In this document: one piece after another, positions 15,461 to 21,652 of the stretch
Position numbering within the stretch: position 1 is the first letter of the stretch
Layout: every line of letters starts with the position of its first letter
Source: Hydrogenophilales bacterium RIFOXYD1_FULL_62_11
GTDB lineage: Bacteria > Pseudomonadota > Gammaproteobacteria > Burkholderiales > Thiobacillaceae
Assembly (NCBI GenBank): GCA_001802655.1
Contig: MGZO01000122.1
Coordinates: 26,766-48,417 of the forward strand
Length of the DNA: 21,652 bases
Direction: 5' to 3'
Notes under the pieces: model-generated
Told to the model about the DNA's origin: nothing
What the model saw: only the letters and a program-made list of their open reading frames with translations
Databases searched by the model: none
Translations under genes and position numbers: made by a program

Positions 15461-16374
15461 CGAAGCCACCCGGAGAGTTTGTTGCGGACACGTTTCACAA
15501 AAGGAACCCGGAAACACTTTTTCTCGCTGAACATGTCAGCCTGCATATTCCTGAAAATACCGACAGGGTGTTTCAACGGAAAACCTAGGGGATGAGTTGC
15601 CAGATTGGCCAATTCACTATCCCCAGTAGTGTGGGTCGCGTTTGCATCGAAACCGATATTTGAAATCAGGTTCACTGCAGGAAGAATAGTCGTCCGGCCT
15701 TCCACCCAGTTGACGAAAACCCATTGGTAATCCCAAGTATCAATCTCGCCCCGGTATACACGCTCAAAGATCTTTTTCCAAAAGGCAGCTTCACGCGCAT
15801 TACCCACCATATCGGTGACCCAACCTTCATCTCGAATGTGGGGCCATTTAGCTATCGTCACGTCGTAAGTGTTGGCCCATCGATCCCGCCAGGATGCCCA
15901 ACCCCAGATATGAACATACTTCGAGAAATAATAGCTGTCGTCATTACGACGGCGACCGAACTGGAAATTGTCGCCACTGATCAATCCGATACGCTGATCA
16001 TGTCGATAACGTTCCAGTAATTCCTGGCAGAAGCGAAAAAAGCTGGGGTCAGGCAGGCAGTCATCTTCAAGAATAATGGCCTCTTCTACCTGCTCGAAGA
16101 CCCAATCGATGCCGCTGGACACCCGCCGCTTGCAGCCCAGATTCACTTCGGAGAAATTTGTCAGTACCTCACATTCCCAGTCGACGCGCTGGATGATGGC
16201 ACGGGCAGCTGCGACTTTCTCTGCTTCTTCAGGTCGGTTGACCCGAGCCCCATCACCAATGACCAGCAGCTTGGGCGGCTTGGCTTTGGCGATTTCCGCA
16301 AACACCCGTTCCGTTGTGTCCGGCCGATTGAAAATAATAAAAGCTACAGATGTAGTAAGTTGAAAATCAGGCAC
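15457..16374 (-). CDS. GT-A glycosyltransferase, GNT-I-like/family 2-related
   Basis: About 305 residues. It begins near SVAFIIFNRPDTTERVF, followed by KLLVIGDGARVNRPEE, FSEVNLGCKRRVSSGIDWVF, EAIILEDDCLPDPSFFRFC (metal-binding EDD at about 103-105), IWGWASWRDRW and DYQWVFVNW. This matches the bacterial family often annotated as GNT-I-like, nucleotide-diphospho-sugar transferase or HlpA-like. It probably adds one sugar in the repeat unit; donor unknown. The start was set at GTG 16374, which overlaps the uxs stop by 8 bases and begins close to the family's first strand; ATG 16422 would overlap uxs by 56 bases. It is coupled to the downstream methyltransferase by ATGA. Confidence 0.85.
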   Translation of the reverse strand: MPDFQLTTSVAFIIFNRPDTTERVFAEIAKAKPPKLLVIGDGARVNRPEEAEKVAAARAIIQRVDWECEVLTNFSEVNLGCKRRVSSGIDWVFEQVEEAIILEDDCLPDPSFFRFCQELLERYRHDQRIGLISGDNFQFGRRRNDDSYYFSKYVHIWGWASWRDRWANTYDVTIAKWPHIRDEGWVTDMVGNAREAAFWKKIFERVYRGEIDTWDYQWVFVNWVEGRTTILPAVNLISNIGFDANATHTTGDSELANLATHPLGFPLKHPVGIFRNMQADMFSEKKCFRVPFVKRVRNKLSGWLR

Positions 16375-17305
16375 CAAGCAACTTTCTGAAGTAATCAATA
16401 GTTTCTTTAAGGCCATCCTCAAGACGCACCTTTGGCTCCCAGCCTAATTTTTCCTTGGCTAGTGTGATGTTGGGTTGGCGCTGCCTCGGGTCGTCTGTGG
16501 GCAGGGGTTTAAAAGTCAGTTTCGATTTGCTGTTGGTAAGCCGCAGAACATTCTCTGCCAGCTCCAACATAGTAAATTCGACTGGATTACCCATATTGAC
16601 CGGACCAGATAAGCTCCGCTCGCTGTCCATCATACGGACGAAGCCTTCGATCATGTCATCCACATAGCAGAAGCTACGAGACTGAGAGCCATCGCCATAG
16701 ATAGTGATGTCCTCGCCCCTCAAAGCCTGGACGATGAAATTGGACACCACCCGGCCATCGTTCGGATGCATTCGAGGTCCATAGGTATTAAAAATTCGCA
16801 CGACCTTGATATCTAAGTCGTGCTGGCGCTGGTAATCAAAGAACAGGGTTTCGGCGCAACGCTTGCCCTCGTCGTAACAGGAGCGCGGGCCGATGGGGTT
16901 AACGCGACCCCAGTAACTTTCAGTCTGAGGATGCTCTTCCGGGTCGCCATAGACTTCCGAGGTGGAGGCTTGGAAGATGCGCGCCTTAACCCGCTTGGCC
17001 AACCCAAGCATATTAATCGCCCCATGCACGCTGGTCTTGGTGGTTTGCACCGGGTCATGCTGGTAATGAATGGGCGAGGCTGGGCAGGCCAGGTTGTAAA
17101 TGCGGTCCACCTCAACGTAGAGCGGAAACGTCACGTCATGGCGCATTAACTCGAAATAAGGATGGCCAATCAGATGGGCAATATTGGTTTTGCTGCCCGT
17201 GAAGAAATTGTCAACACAAAGCACATCGTGGCCGTCCTTTATAAGCCGGTCACACAAATGGGAACCCAGAAAGCCTGCACCACCGGTAATTAAAACTCGT
17301 TTCAT
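16367..17305 (-). CDS. uxs: UDP-glucuronate decarboxylase (UDP-xylose synthase)
   Basis: A 312-residue extended SDR of typical bacterial Uxs length. The glycine motif GGAGFLGSHLCDRL is near the N-terminus, then VDNFFTGSKTNIAHL, IYNLACPASPIHYQ, STSEVYGDPEEHPQTE, and GPRSCYDEGKRCAE with the catalytic Tyr-x3-Lys; RIFNTYGPRMHPNDGRVVSN follows. These are diagnostic of Uxs, which oxidises and decarboxylates UDP-glucuronate to UDP-xylose. The substrate is supplied by ugd in the same cluster, so a xylose-containing glycan, or a sugar derived from UDP-xylose, is likely. ATG 17305 overlaps the previous stop as TGATG, and AGGAAAG lies upstream. It overlaps the next glycosyltransferase gene by 8 bases. 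Confidence 0.94.
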   Translation of the reverse strand: MKRVLITGGAGFLGSHLCDRLIKDGHDVLCVDNFFTGSKTNIAHLIGHPYFELMRHDVTFPLYVEVDRIYNLACPASPIHYQHDPVQTTKTSVHGAINMLGLAKRVKARIFQASTSEVYGDPEEHPQTESYWGRVNPIGPRSCYDEGKRCAETLFFDYQRQHDLDIKVVRIFNTYGPRMHPNDGRVVSNFIVQALRGEDITIYGDGSQSRSFCYVDDMIEGFVRMMDSERSLSGPVNMGNPVEFTMLELAENVLRLTNSKSKLTFKPLPTDDPRQRQPNITLAKEKLGWEPKVRLEDGLKETIDYFRKLLGA

Positions 17306-17949
17306 CACGCTTTGCTTTCCTGTTTACGACATGACATATAAAGGCTTTCGTAATCACGCGCGGCCATGTCAAGAGTTGGATCGAATGGGCGAGATATGCA
17401 GCTAACGAAGCCCGCCGCCCCACAATGAAATGCCAAATTCTCAGAATCGAACATGAATTTGTGATGCCCACCCATGTAAAAAATATAATTCAATACATCC
17501 ATCGATTTCGTCGAGGCTATGGCCGGCTTGTATTGCATCAATTCGGTCGCATCCCGTTTTCCCATATATGCATCCACATAAATTGATGCATCAGGTACCG
17601 CAATTAAAAACTCGCCATCGGGTCGTAAAATCCGGTGTACTTCACTCAACAATTCTTTTAGATCCTGATATGAAAAATGCTCAAGAACATGTGAACAGTA
17701 AACTCGATCAAAAGATGATTCATCAAAGGGCGTTTTGTAGCGGAGATCCCAATAAACATCTGCGCCCTTACACATATCTAATGTCATCCAGCCCGCTCTT
17801 TGGGTTGGACCTGAACCAATCTCAAGCTGAGTCTTGTTAGAACGCCTGATTTTTATTTTTAAATATGAAGCTGCCATCAGCCATAGGTAATAATATTTTC
17901 TTAAAAATCTCTTTATTCCATTAAATACAATCACAATCGTTGATCCCAA
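17305..17949 (-). CDS. Class I SAM-dependent methyltransferase (Methyltransf_11 type)
   Basis: Up to 214 residues. A basic, hydrophobic N-terminus (about residues 10-35) precedes motif I QLEIGSGPTQRAGWMTLDM (41-59) and FDRVYCSHVLEHFSYQDLKEL (80-100), then EVHRILRPDGEFLIAVPD. This fits the small methyltransferases linked to lipopolysaccharide and glycan clusters. The target is unknown. The start is uncertain: TTG 17949 is 6 bases after the fkbM stop, and GTG 17934 with GGGA about 9 bases upstream is an equal candidate. It lies in the AT-rich part of the cluster, unlike the GC-rich flanks. It ends in a TGATG overlap with uxs. Confidence 0.83.
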   Translation of the reverse strand: MGSTIVIVFNGIKRFLRKYYYLWLMAASYLKIKIRRSNKTQLEIGSGPTQRAGWMTLDMCKGADVYWDLRYKTPFDESSFDRVYCSHVLEHFSYQDLKELLSEVHRILRPDGEFLIAVPDASIYVDAYMGKRDATELMQYKPAIASTKSMDVLNYIFYMGGHHKFMFDSENLAFHCGAAGFVSCISRPFDPTLDMAARDYESLYMSCRKQESKA

Positions 17950-17955
17950 AATTTC

Positions 17956-18777
17956 TCACACATTTTCGAACTCAGCCGATTTTGTGAAATTCGGCTTCAG
18001 TTTGGCAACAATATTCTGGTATGCAAAAATCTCGCAATGAACTGGATCATAAGTTTTTATATGAACAATCCCATCTCGCACCATTCTATATAAATCGTAG
18101 TTCGGCAGAAAATCCCAAAAATCCTTAAAGAAAATCCTGCTGACAACATTCAATTTGTTGAATTCAAAGTGTATTAAATCAACCTTGCCTTGCCTAATAT
18201 AAGACTCAAAACCCTTCAGAACTGCAAGTTCATGCCCCTCCGTGTCAATTTTTAACAAGAGTACTCTCTGTACATTGTGTTCGATTGCAAATGCATTTAA
18301 GGTAATAACTTTTACCTCATGCTCTGTTGCTTTCCCTTCGTGAATTACTTCTATTACATCCTTGTAAAGCGATGCATGCTCTGAACCATCACCGTTTTCA
18401 TAATCATAAAGTTTTAGATTTTCATCAGCGCTGCCAACCCCAACGTTATATGTCTTAATGCGTAGCGAATTAACAGATGATTTTAATTTTTGAAAAGTAA
18501 TGGGGTGTGGCTCAAAACAATAAATTTCTACATTTTTATTTATCGCTCTTATTTTTTTTGAGTAGTCCCCTACGTTTGCACCAACGTCGAGAATAACCCC
18601 CTCTTCAGCATTAGAAAGATAGGTGCCAATGAAATTGGCTTCACCACTTTGCCTGTCTGACTTATAGTTTAATATCCCTAATCCGCGCAAACTCAGTATA
18701 AACATTCGCTTATTGAGTTTATTAAAGACTTCCCTTGAAAAGATAAACGCATAGGCGTCGTATATAAAATTAAGCAT
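17956..18777 (-). CDS. FkbM-family SAM-dependent methyltransferase (AT-rich)
   Basis: A 273-residue protein with motif I VILDVGANVGDYSKKI (61-76), YCFEPHPITFQKL near 86-98 and the FkbM signature LLLKIDTEGHELAVLKGFE (173-191), then LIHFEFNKLNVVSRIFFKDF. It probably O-methylates a sugar hydroxyl; the target is unknown. The base composition is strikingly AT-rich: 18481-18540 has 14 G+C of 60 bases, compared with 37 of 60 at 6301-6360 in the wbpM-like gene, which suggests separate acquisition. An eight-A coding-strand run lies at 18552-18559 (SKKIR). The ATG is 1 base after the wzx stop. Confidence 0.9.
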   Translation of the reverse strand: MLNFIYDAYAFIFSREVFNKLNKRMFILSLRGLGILNYKSDRQSGEANFIGTYLSNAEEGVILDVGANVGDYSKKIRAINKNVEIYCFEPHPITFQKLKSSVNSLRIKTYNVGVGSADENLKLYDYENGDGSEHASLYKDVIEVIHEGKATEHEVKVITLNAFAIEHNVQRVLLLKIDTEGHELAVLKGFESYIRQGKVDLIHFEFNKLNVVSRIFFKDFWDFLPNYDLYRMVRDGIVHIKTYDPVHCEIFAYQNIVAKLKPNFTKSAEFENV

Positions 18778-18778
18778 T

Positions 18779-20104
18779 TCAGGTTCTTTGGAAAAGATTT
18801 ACAAAACACAGAGTCTTTAGTTTCATGAAAAAAACTATTCTGGTTTTTTTTGTCAACACATCGAAAAATAATGCGGCCATTGATTGAGCGATGACTGTTG
18901 AAATGGCAGCACCGACCAATCCGTACTTTTGAATTAGGATTAGATTCAACAGGATATTAATGACCACGCCAGCCAATGTTCTATAGAACGCATAGTGTTG
19001 AAGGTTCTCGCTCGTATACCAGCTACCACTGGCCACCCCAAAGGAAACAAATACCCCGGCCCATATATGTATCATCAAAATTTGGCCGGCCTCATTGAAA
19101 GCGACGCCATACAACAGGGTTACCAGCCACTCACTAATAAACGTCATTGGTACAGCAACAACAACCGCCATCCACATCAAAAAAGTATATAACCGCTGAA
19201 GCCTGCTGTAATAAAGATCCTGGCTGATTTTCTTTGCATTCACAATGGCTGGAAAAAGGGATGCAGTGATAATCCCCGGCACGAAATACCATGCTTCGGA
19301 AAGCCGGACGGCGGCAGAGTATAAGCCTACCTCCTTCTCCCCGAGCATTTCCTTGATCATGATCTGATCGATTCGCATATAAAGACTGATAGCGATGCCG
19401 GACAGGATAAGCGGCCAGGAGTTCTTGAGCATCGCCTTGGCGGTGCCGAGTTCGAAACGCCCGAAAAAGCTGCCAATCTTCTGCCGCCAATAGGCAATGA
19501 CGAGGGAAAGAGCCAGGGATATCTGGTCTACGAGGCTCACCATCACAAACCAGAACAGATCGGCCTGGATGACGATGAAATAGAGCTTCAATACGGAAGA
19601 CAGCGCAAGCTGAATCAGCCTGGAGATGGATACGTATTTTGAAAGAACCCTGGACTGAAAGTGGAAATCCACCACGTCGAAGGATTGAAAAATCAGGCCA
19701 CTTGCGATGATGAAAATATAAAGGTTTGTCGTGGCGTCGTTGCTGGTGAATTGCACAGCGATGGCCAACAGTCCCAGCGTCAGCAACGCCCCGACCAGCT
19801 TGAGCCAAAATGCGGTCCCCAGATAAAGATTCCGTTCTTCGGGATGGTTGACCAAGTCGCGCACCACGATGCCGTCCAACCCCAGCCTGGCGATGGTGCC
19901 GAACAGCGCCACGAAGGCGGCGGCATAACTGTAAACACCAAATTGCTCCGGCCCCAGAAAGCGGGCCACGTAGATGCCCACGAACAGTCCAGCGATGATG
20001 CGCAGGACTTGTTCGGCGAACATCCATGAAGTATTGAAAAAATACCGGCGAAAGCCTTGGTGGGAGGAAAACTTGCCAAGCGCTTTGGTGACTCCAGTCA
20101 ACAC
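18779..20104 (-). CDS. wzx: Wzx-type O-unit flippase (polysaccharide transporter family)
   Basis: A 441-residue polytopic membrane protein with about twelve to fourteen helices and the classic flippase start: RRYFFNTSWMFAEQVLRIIAG, then FVGIYVARFLGPEQFGVYSY (about 42-61). LISGIAISLYMRIDQIM-like text (LILSGIAISLYMRIDQIMI) and EVGLYSAAVRLSEAWYFVPG in the middle, and YGLVGAAISTVIAQ near the end, are typical of Wzx/RfbX proteins of the MOP superfamily. It would move undecaprenyl-diphosphate-linked units across the inner membrane. The start is GTG 20104; no ATG occurs before residue 28. The 5' half is GC-rich while the last 400 bases are AT-rich and contain eight-A and seven-T coding-strand runs, so the gene looks mosaic. 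Confidence 0.92.
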   Translation of the reverse strand: MLTGVTKALGKFSSHQGFRRYFFNTSWMFAEQVLRIIAGLFVGIYVARFLGPEQFGVYSYAAAFVALFGTIARLGLDGIVVRDLVNHPEERNLYLGTAFWLKLVGALLTLGLLAIAVQFTSNDATTNLYIFIIASGLIFQSFDVVDFHFQSRVLSKYVSISRLIQLALSSVLKLYFIVIQADLFWFVMVSLVDQISLALSLVIAYWRQKIGSFFGRFELGTAKAMLKNSWPLILSGIAISLYMRIDQIMIKEMLGEKEVGLYSAAVRLSEAWYFVPGIITASLFPAIVNAKKISQDLYYSRLQRLYTFLMWMAVVVAVPMTFISEWLVTLLYGVAFNEAGQILMIHIWAGVFVSFGVASGSWYTSENLQHYAFYRTLAGVVINILLNLILIQKYGLVGAAISTVIAQSMAALFFDVLTKKTRIVFFMKLKTLCFVNLFQRT

Positions 20105-20208
20105 GCTCTGTATCTCAAAACAACCAGCCAGCGTTTGCCGACATTCGCGACCAGATTAGTCCGAAGCGCGATGCGTTGGTGGATGAAGGCAGGGATGAGA
20201 CTCACAGG
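20105..20208 (-). other. Intergenic gap, ugd to wzx
   Basis: This 104-base gap is the largest inside the leftward polysaccharide cluster. I see no gene, no clear promoter and no hairpin with a T tract. It may still hold an internal promoter, as it separates the sugar-precursor genes gmd and ugd from the assembly genes. Confidence 0.4.
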
Positions 20209-21426
20209 TTAGCTGTCACTACCGAAAAGATCACGGCTGAATACCTTGTCTCTGACATCATCGAGCGCTGGCGTTATACGGTTGGCAATAATTACATCTG
20301 ACTCGCGCTTGAAAGATTCCAGATCATTCACCACGCGGGAATGGTAGAAGGCGGCTTCTTTTAGAACCGGTTCATATACGATCACCTCGATACCCTTTGC
20401 CTTGATACGTTTCATGATGCCCTGGATGCTAGAAGCGCGAAAATTGTCGGAACCCGCCTTCATGATCAGGCGGTATACGCCAACGGTTTTAGGGTTCTTG
20501 CGGAGGATGCTGTCGGCAATGAAATCCTTGCGCGTGGTGTTCGATTCCACGATTGCATGCATCAGGTTTTGTGGAACGTCGAGGTAGTTGGCCAGCAACT
20601 GCTTGGTGTCCTTGGGCAGGCAGTAACCACCATAGCCAAAGGAGGGATTGTTGTAGTGACTGCCGATTCGCGGGTCAAGGCAGACGCCGTCGATGATCTG
20701 TTTGGTATCCAGGCCATGGCTTGCTGCGTAGGTATCGAGCTCATTGAAGTAAGCCACCCGCATTGCAAGATAGGTATTCGCAAAGAGCTTGATCGCCTCG
20801 GCCTCGGTGCTGTCGGTAAACAGGGTGGGGATGTCTTGCTTGATAGCCCCCTGTTTCAGGAGATTGGCAAAAACTTCGGCGCGCGCAGATTTTTCGCCCA
20901 CGACAATGCGGGAGGGGTAGAGATTGTCGTAGAGGGCGCGGCCTTCGCGCAGAAACTCAGGCGAAAAGATGAGCCCAGGTTGGTTGCGGCCATCCTCTCT
21001 CCTACCCTCCCCACCATCCAGCGGGGGTAGTGAGAACTGTTGTTTGGCCTTGGCGGTATAGCCGACGGGGACGGTGGATTTAATGACCATAACCGCATGG
21101 CGGTTGATAGCCAGCACGTCCCGTATGACAGCTTCGATGGATTGGGTGTTGAAGTAGTTGGTATCGGGATCGTAGTCTGTTGGGGTAGCGATGATGACGA
21201 AATCAGCACCCGCGTAGGCATCGTGTTTGTCCAGCGTAGCTCGCAGGTTGAGGTTTTTGTGCTGGAGGGCGTCCTCGATCTCCGCATCTTCGATGGGCGA
21301 TTGCTTGCAGTTAATCATCTCCACCTTTTCGGGGACGATATCTAAAGCAACCACTTCATTGTGCTGGGAGAGGAGGACGGCGTTAGATAGGCCGACGTAG
21401 CCCGTTCCGGCTATGGCAATTTTCAT
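20209..21426 (-). CDS. ugd: UDP-glucose 6-dehydrogenase
   Basis: 405 residues. The N-terminal NAD-binding motif is GTGYVG (7-12); ATPTDYDP (80-87), KSTVPVGYT (116-124), FSPEFLREGRALYDNLYPSRIV (154-175), then NTYLAMRVAYFNELDTYA and FGYGGYCLPKDT with the catalytic Cys269 follow. It oxidises UDP-glucose to UDP-glucuronate in the cytoplasm and feeds Uxs (16367-17305). The length is above that of the short Ugd group (about 388 in E. coli) because of an insertion at about residues 132-149, between VGYTAKAKQQF and GLIFSPEF, coded by a palindromic repeat. The insertion is on a loop between two conserved motifs and keeps frame, so the enzyme may still work. The ATG follows the gmd stop by 5 bases. Confidence 0.95.
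   Translation of the reverse strand: MKIAIAGTGYVGLSNAVLLSQHNEVVALDIVPEKVEMINCKQSPIEDAEIEDALQHKNLNLRATLDKHDAYAGADFVIIATPTDYDPDTNYFNTQSIEAVIRDVLAINRHAVMVIKSTVPVGYTAKAKQQFSLPPLDGGEGRREDGRNQPGLIFSPEFLREGRALYDNLYPSRIVVGEKSARAEVFANLLKQGAIKQDIPTLFTDSTEAEAIKLFANTYLAMRVAYFNELDTYAASHGLDTKQIIDGVCLDPRIGSHYNNPSFGYGGYCLPKDTKQLLANYLDVPQNLMHAIVESNTTRKDFIADSILRKNPKTVGVYRLIMKAGSDNFRASSIQGIMKRIKAKGIEVIVYEPVLKEAAFYHSRVVNDLESFKRESDVIIANRITPALDDVRDKVFSRDLFGSDS
20980..21036 (-). repeat. Palindromic repeat-like insertion in frame within ugd
   Basis: The segment codes for SLPPLDGGEGRREDGRNQ, which the short Ugd group lacks. Its DNA has an imperfect inverted repeat: TCTC+CTACCC at 20998-21007 pairs with GGGTAG+GAGA at 21025-21034 with one unpaired base, around a G/C-rich loop. 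The composition and the Pro/Gly/Glu/Arg peptide resemble small palindromic repeats found dispersed in many proteobacterial genomes. No second copy was recognised in this window, so repeat status is inferred. Confidence 0.55.
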
Positions 21427-21431
21427 CGTTA

Positions 21432-21652
21432 TTACTCGTGGTAATCCATGGCCTTGTAGCCATGCTTCTTCACCAGCTCGTCGCGCTCGGCCGCCTTCAG
21501 GTCCTCACGCACCATTTCAGCGACGAGTTCGGCAAAGCTGATCTTCGGGGTCCAGCCGAGTTTGTCCTTGGCCTTGCTGGGGTCGCCAAGCAGGGTTTCG
21601 ACTTCGGTGGGGCGGAAGTAGCGGGCGTCGACGGAGACGATGCATTTGCCGT
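21432..21652 (-). CDS. gmd: GDP-mannose 4,6-dehydratase (partial, C-terminal 72 residues)
   Basis: This gene enters from the right edge; only its 3' end is seen. The translated end has VDARYFRPTEVETLLGDPSK, then AKDKLGWTPKISFAELV, AEMVREDLKAAERDEL and the C-terminus KAMDYHE, all closely matching the end of classical Gmd. The product would convert GDP-mannose to GDP-4-keto-6-deoxymannose, the precursor of GDP-fucose, GDP-rhamnose or GDP-perosamine; the next-step enzyme is not in the window. It stops 5 bases before ugd and is likely in the same transcript. A second, divergent Gmd-like gene lies at 12513-13469. Confidence 0.92.
   Translation of the reverse strand, partial: GKCIVSVDARYFRPTEVETLLGDPSKAKDKLGWTPKISFAELVAEMVREDLKAAERDELVKKHGYKAMDYHE

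Noticed and set aside
19134..20027. 297-codon open frame on the minus strand in another frame of wzx
   Set aside because: It overlaps the clear Wzx reading frame on the same strand and has no hydrophobic pattern or motif.

Overview
The window is a 21.7 kb piece of a bacterial chromosome, cut at both ends. It carries the end of a type IV pilus minor-pilin locus, a short rightward segment, and most of a large leftward gene cluster for a surface polysaccharide (O-antigen or exopolysaccharide type). Gene families, the fimT-pilV-pilW arrangement next to a glycine oxidase, the ELM1-family gene and a moderately GC-rich backbone point to a betaproteobacterium, plausibly in the Nitrosomonadales/Thiobacillus neighbourhood. 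I cannot name the genus from sequence alone.

Layout: (1) 1-1878, minus strand: two tandem FimT/GspH-type prepilins, PilV and the start of PilW, probably one transcript. (2) 1968-5216, plus strand: a ThiO-like glycine oxidase, an ELM1-family protein and a GT-B glycosyltransferase; the last two genes overlap. (3) 5221-21652, minus strand: sixteen genes with almost no space between them. In transcription order they are gmd (3' end only), ugd, wzx flippase, FkbM methyltransferase, class I methyltransferase, uxs, a GT-A glycosyltransferase, zinc-ribbon methyltransferase, GT4, a divergent gmd-like gene, FkbM methyltransferase, Wzy/WaaL-type membrane protein, two GT2 glycosyltransferases, and a wbpK-wbpL-wbpM-like trio.

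How the genes fit together: Ugd and Uxs give UDP-glucuronate and then UDP-xylose. Gmd gives GDP-4-keto-6-deoxymannose, and the Gmd-like paralogue a related GDP-sugar. The WbpM-like dehydratase and WbpK-like reductase would give a UDP-N-acetyl-6-deoxyhexosamine (probably UDP-FucNAc), which the WbpL-like enzyme would load as sugar-phosphate onto undecaprenyl phosphate. The glycosyltransferases extend the unit, four methyltransferases may decorate it, Wzx flips it and the Wzy/WaaL-type protein polymerises or ligates it. No Wzz, Wza or Wzc is visible.

Nothing here is clearly a new system. The points most worth checking are an in-frame palindromic repeat inside ugd, a slippery A AAA AAC TGA at the ELM1/glycosyltransferase overlap that could fuse the two proteins, the AT-rich and apparently mosaic centre of the cluster, and the set of four unassigned methyltransferases. 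No RNA gene, CRISPR array or insertion sequence was found, and no gap between genes exceeds about 150 bases.
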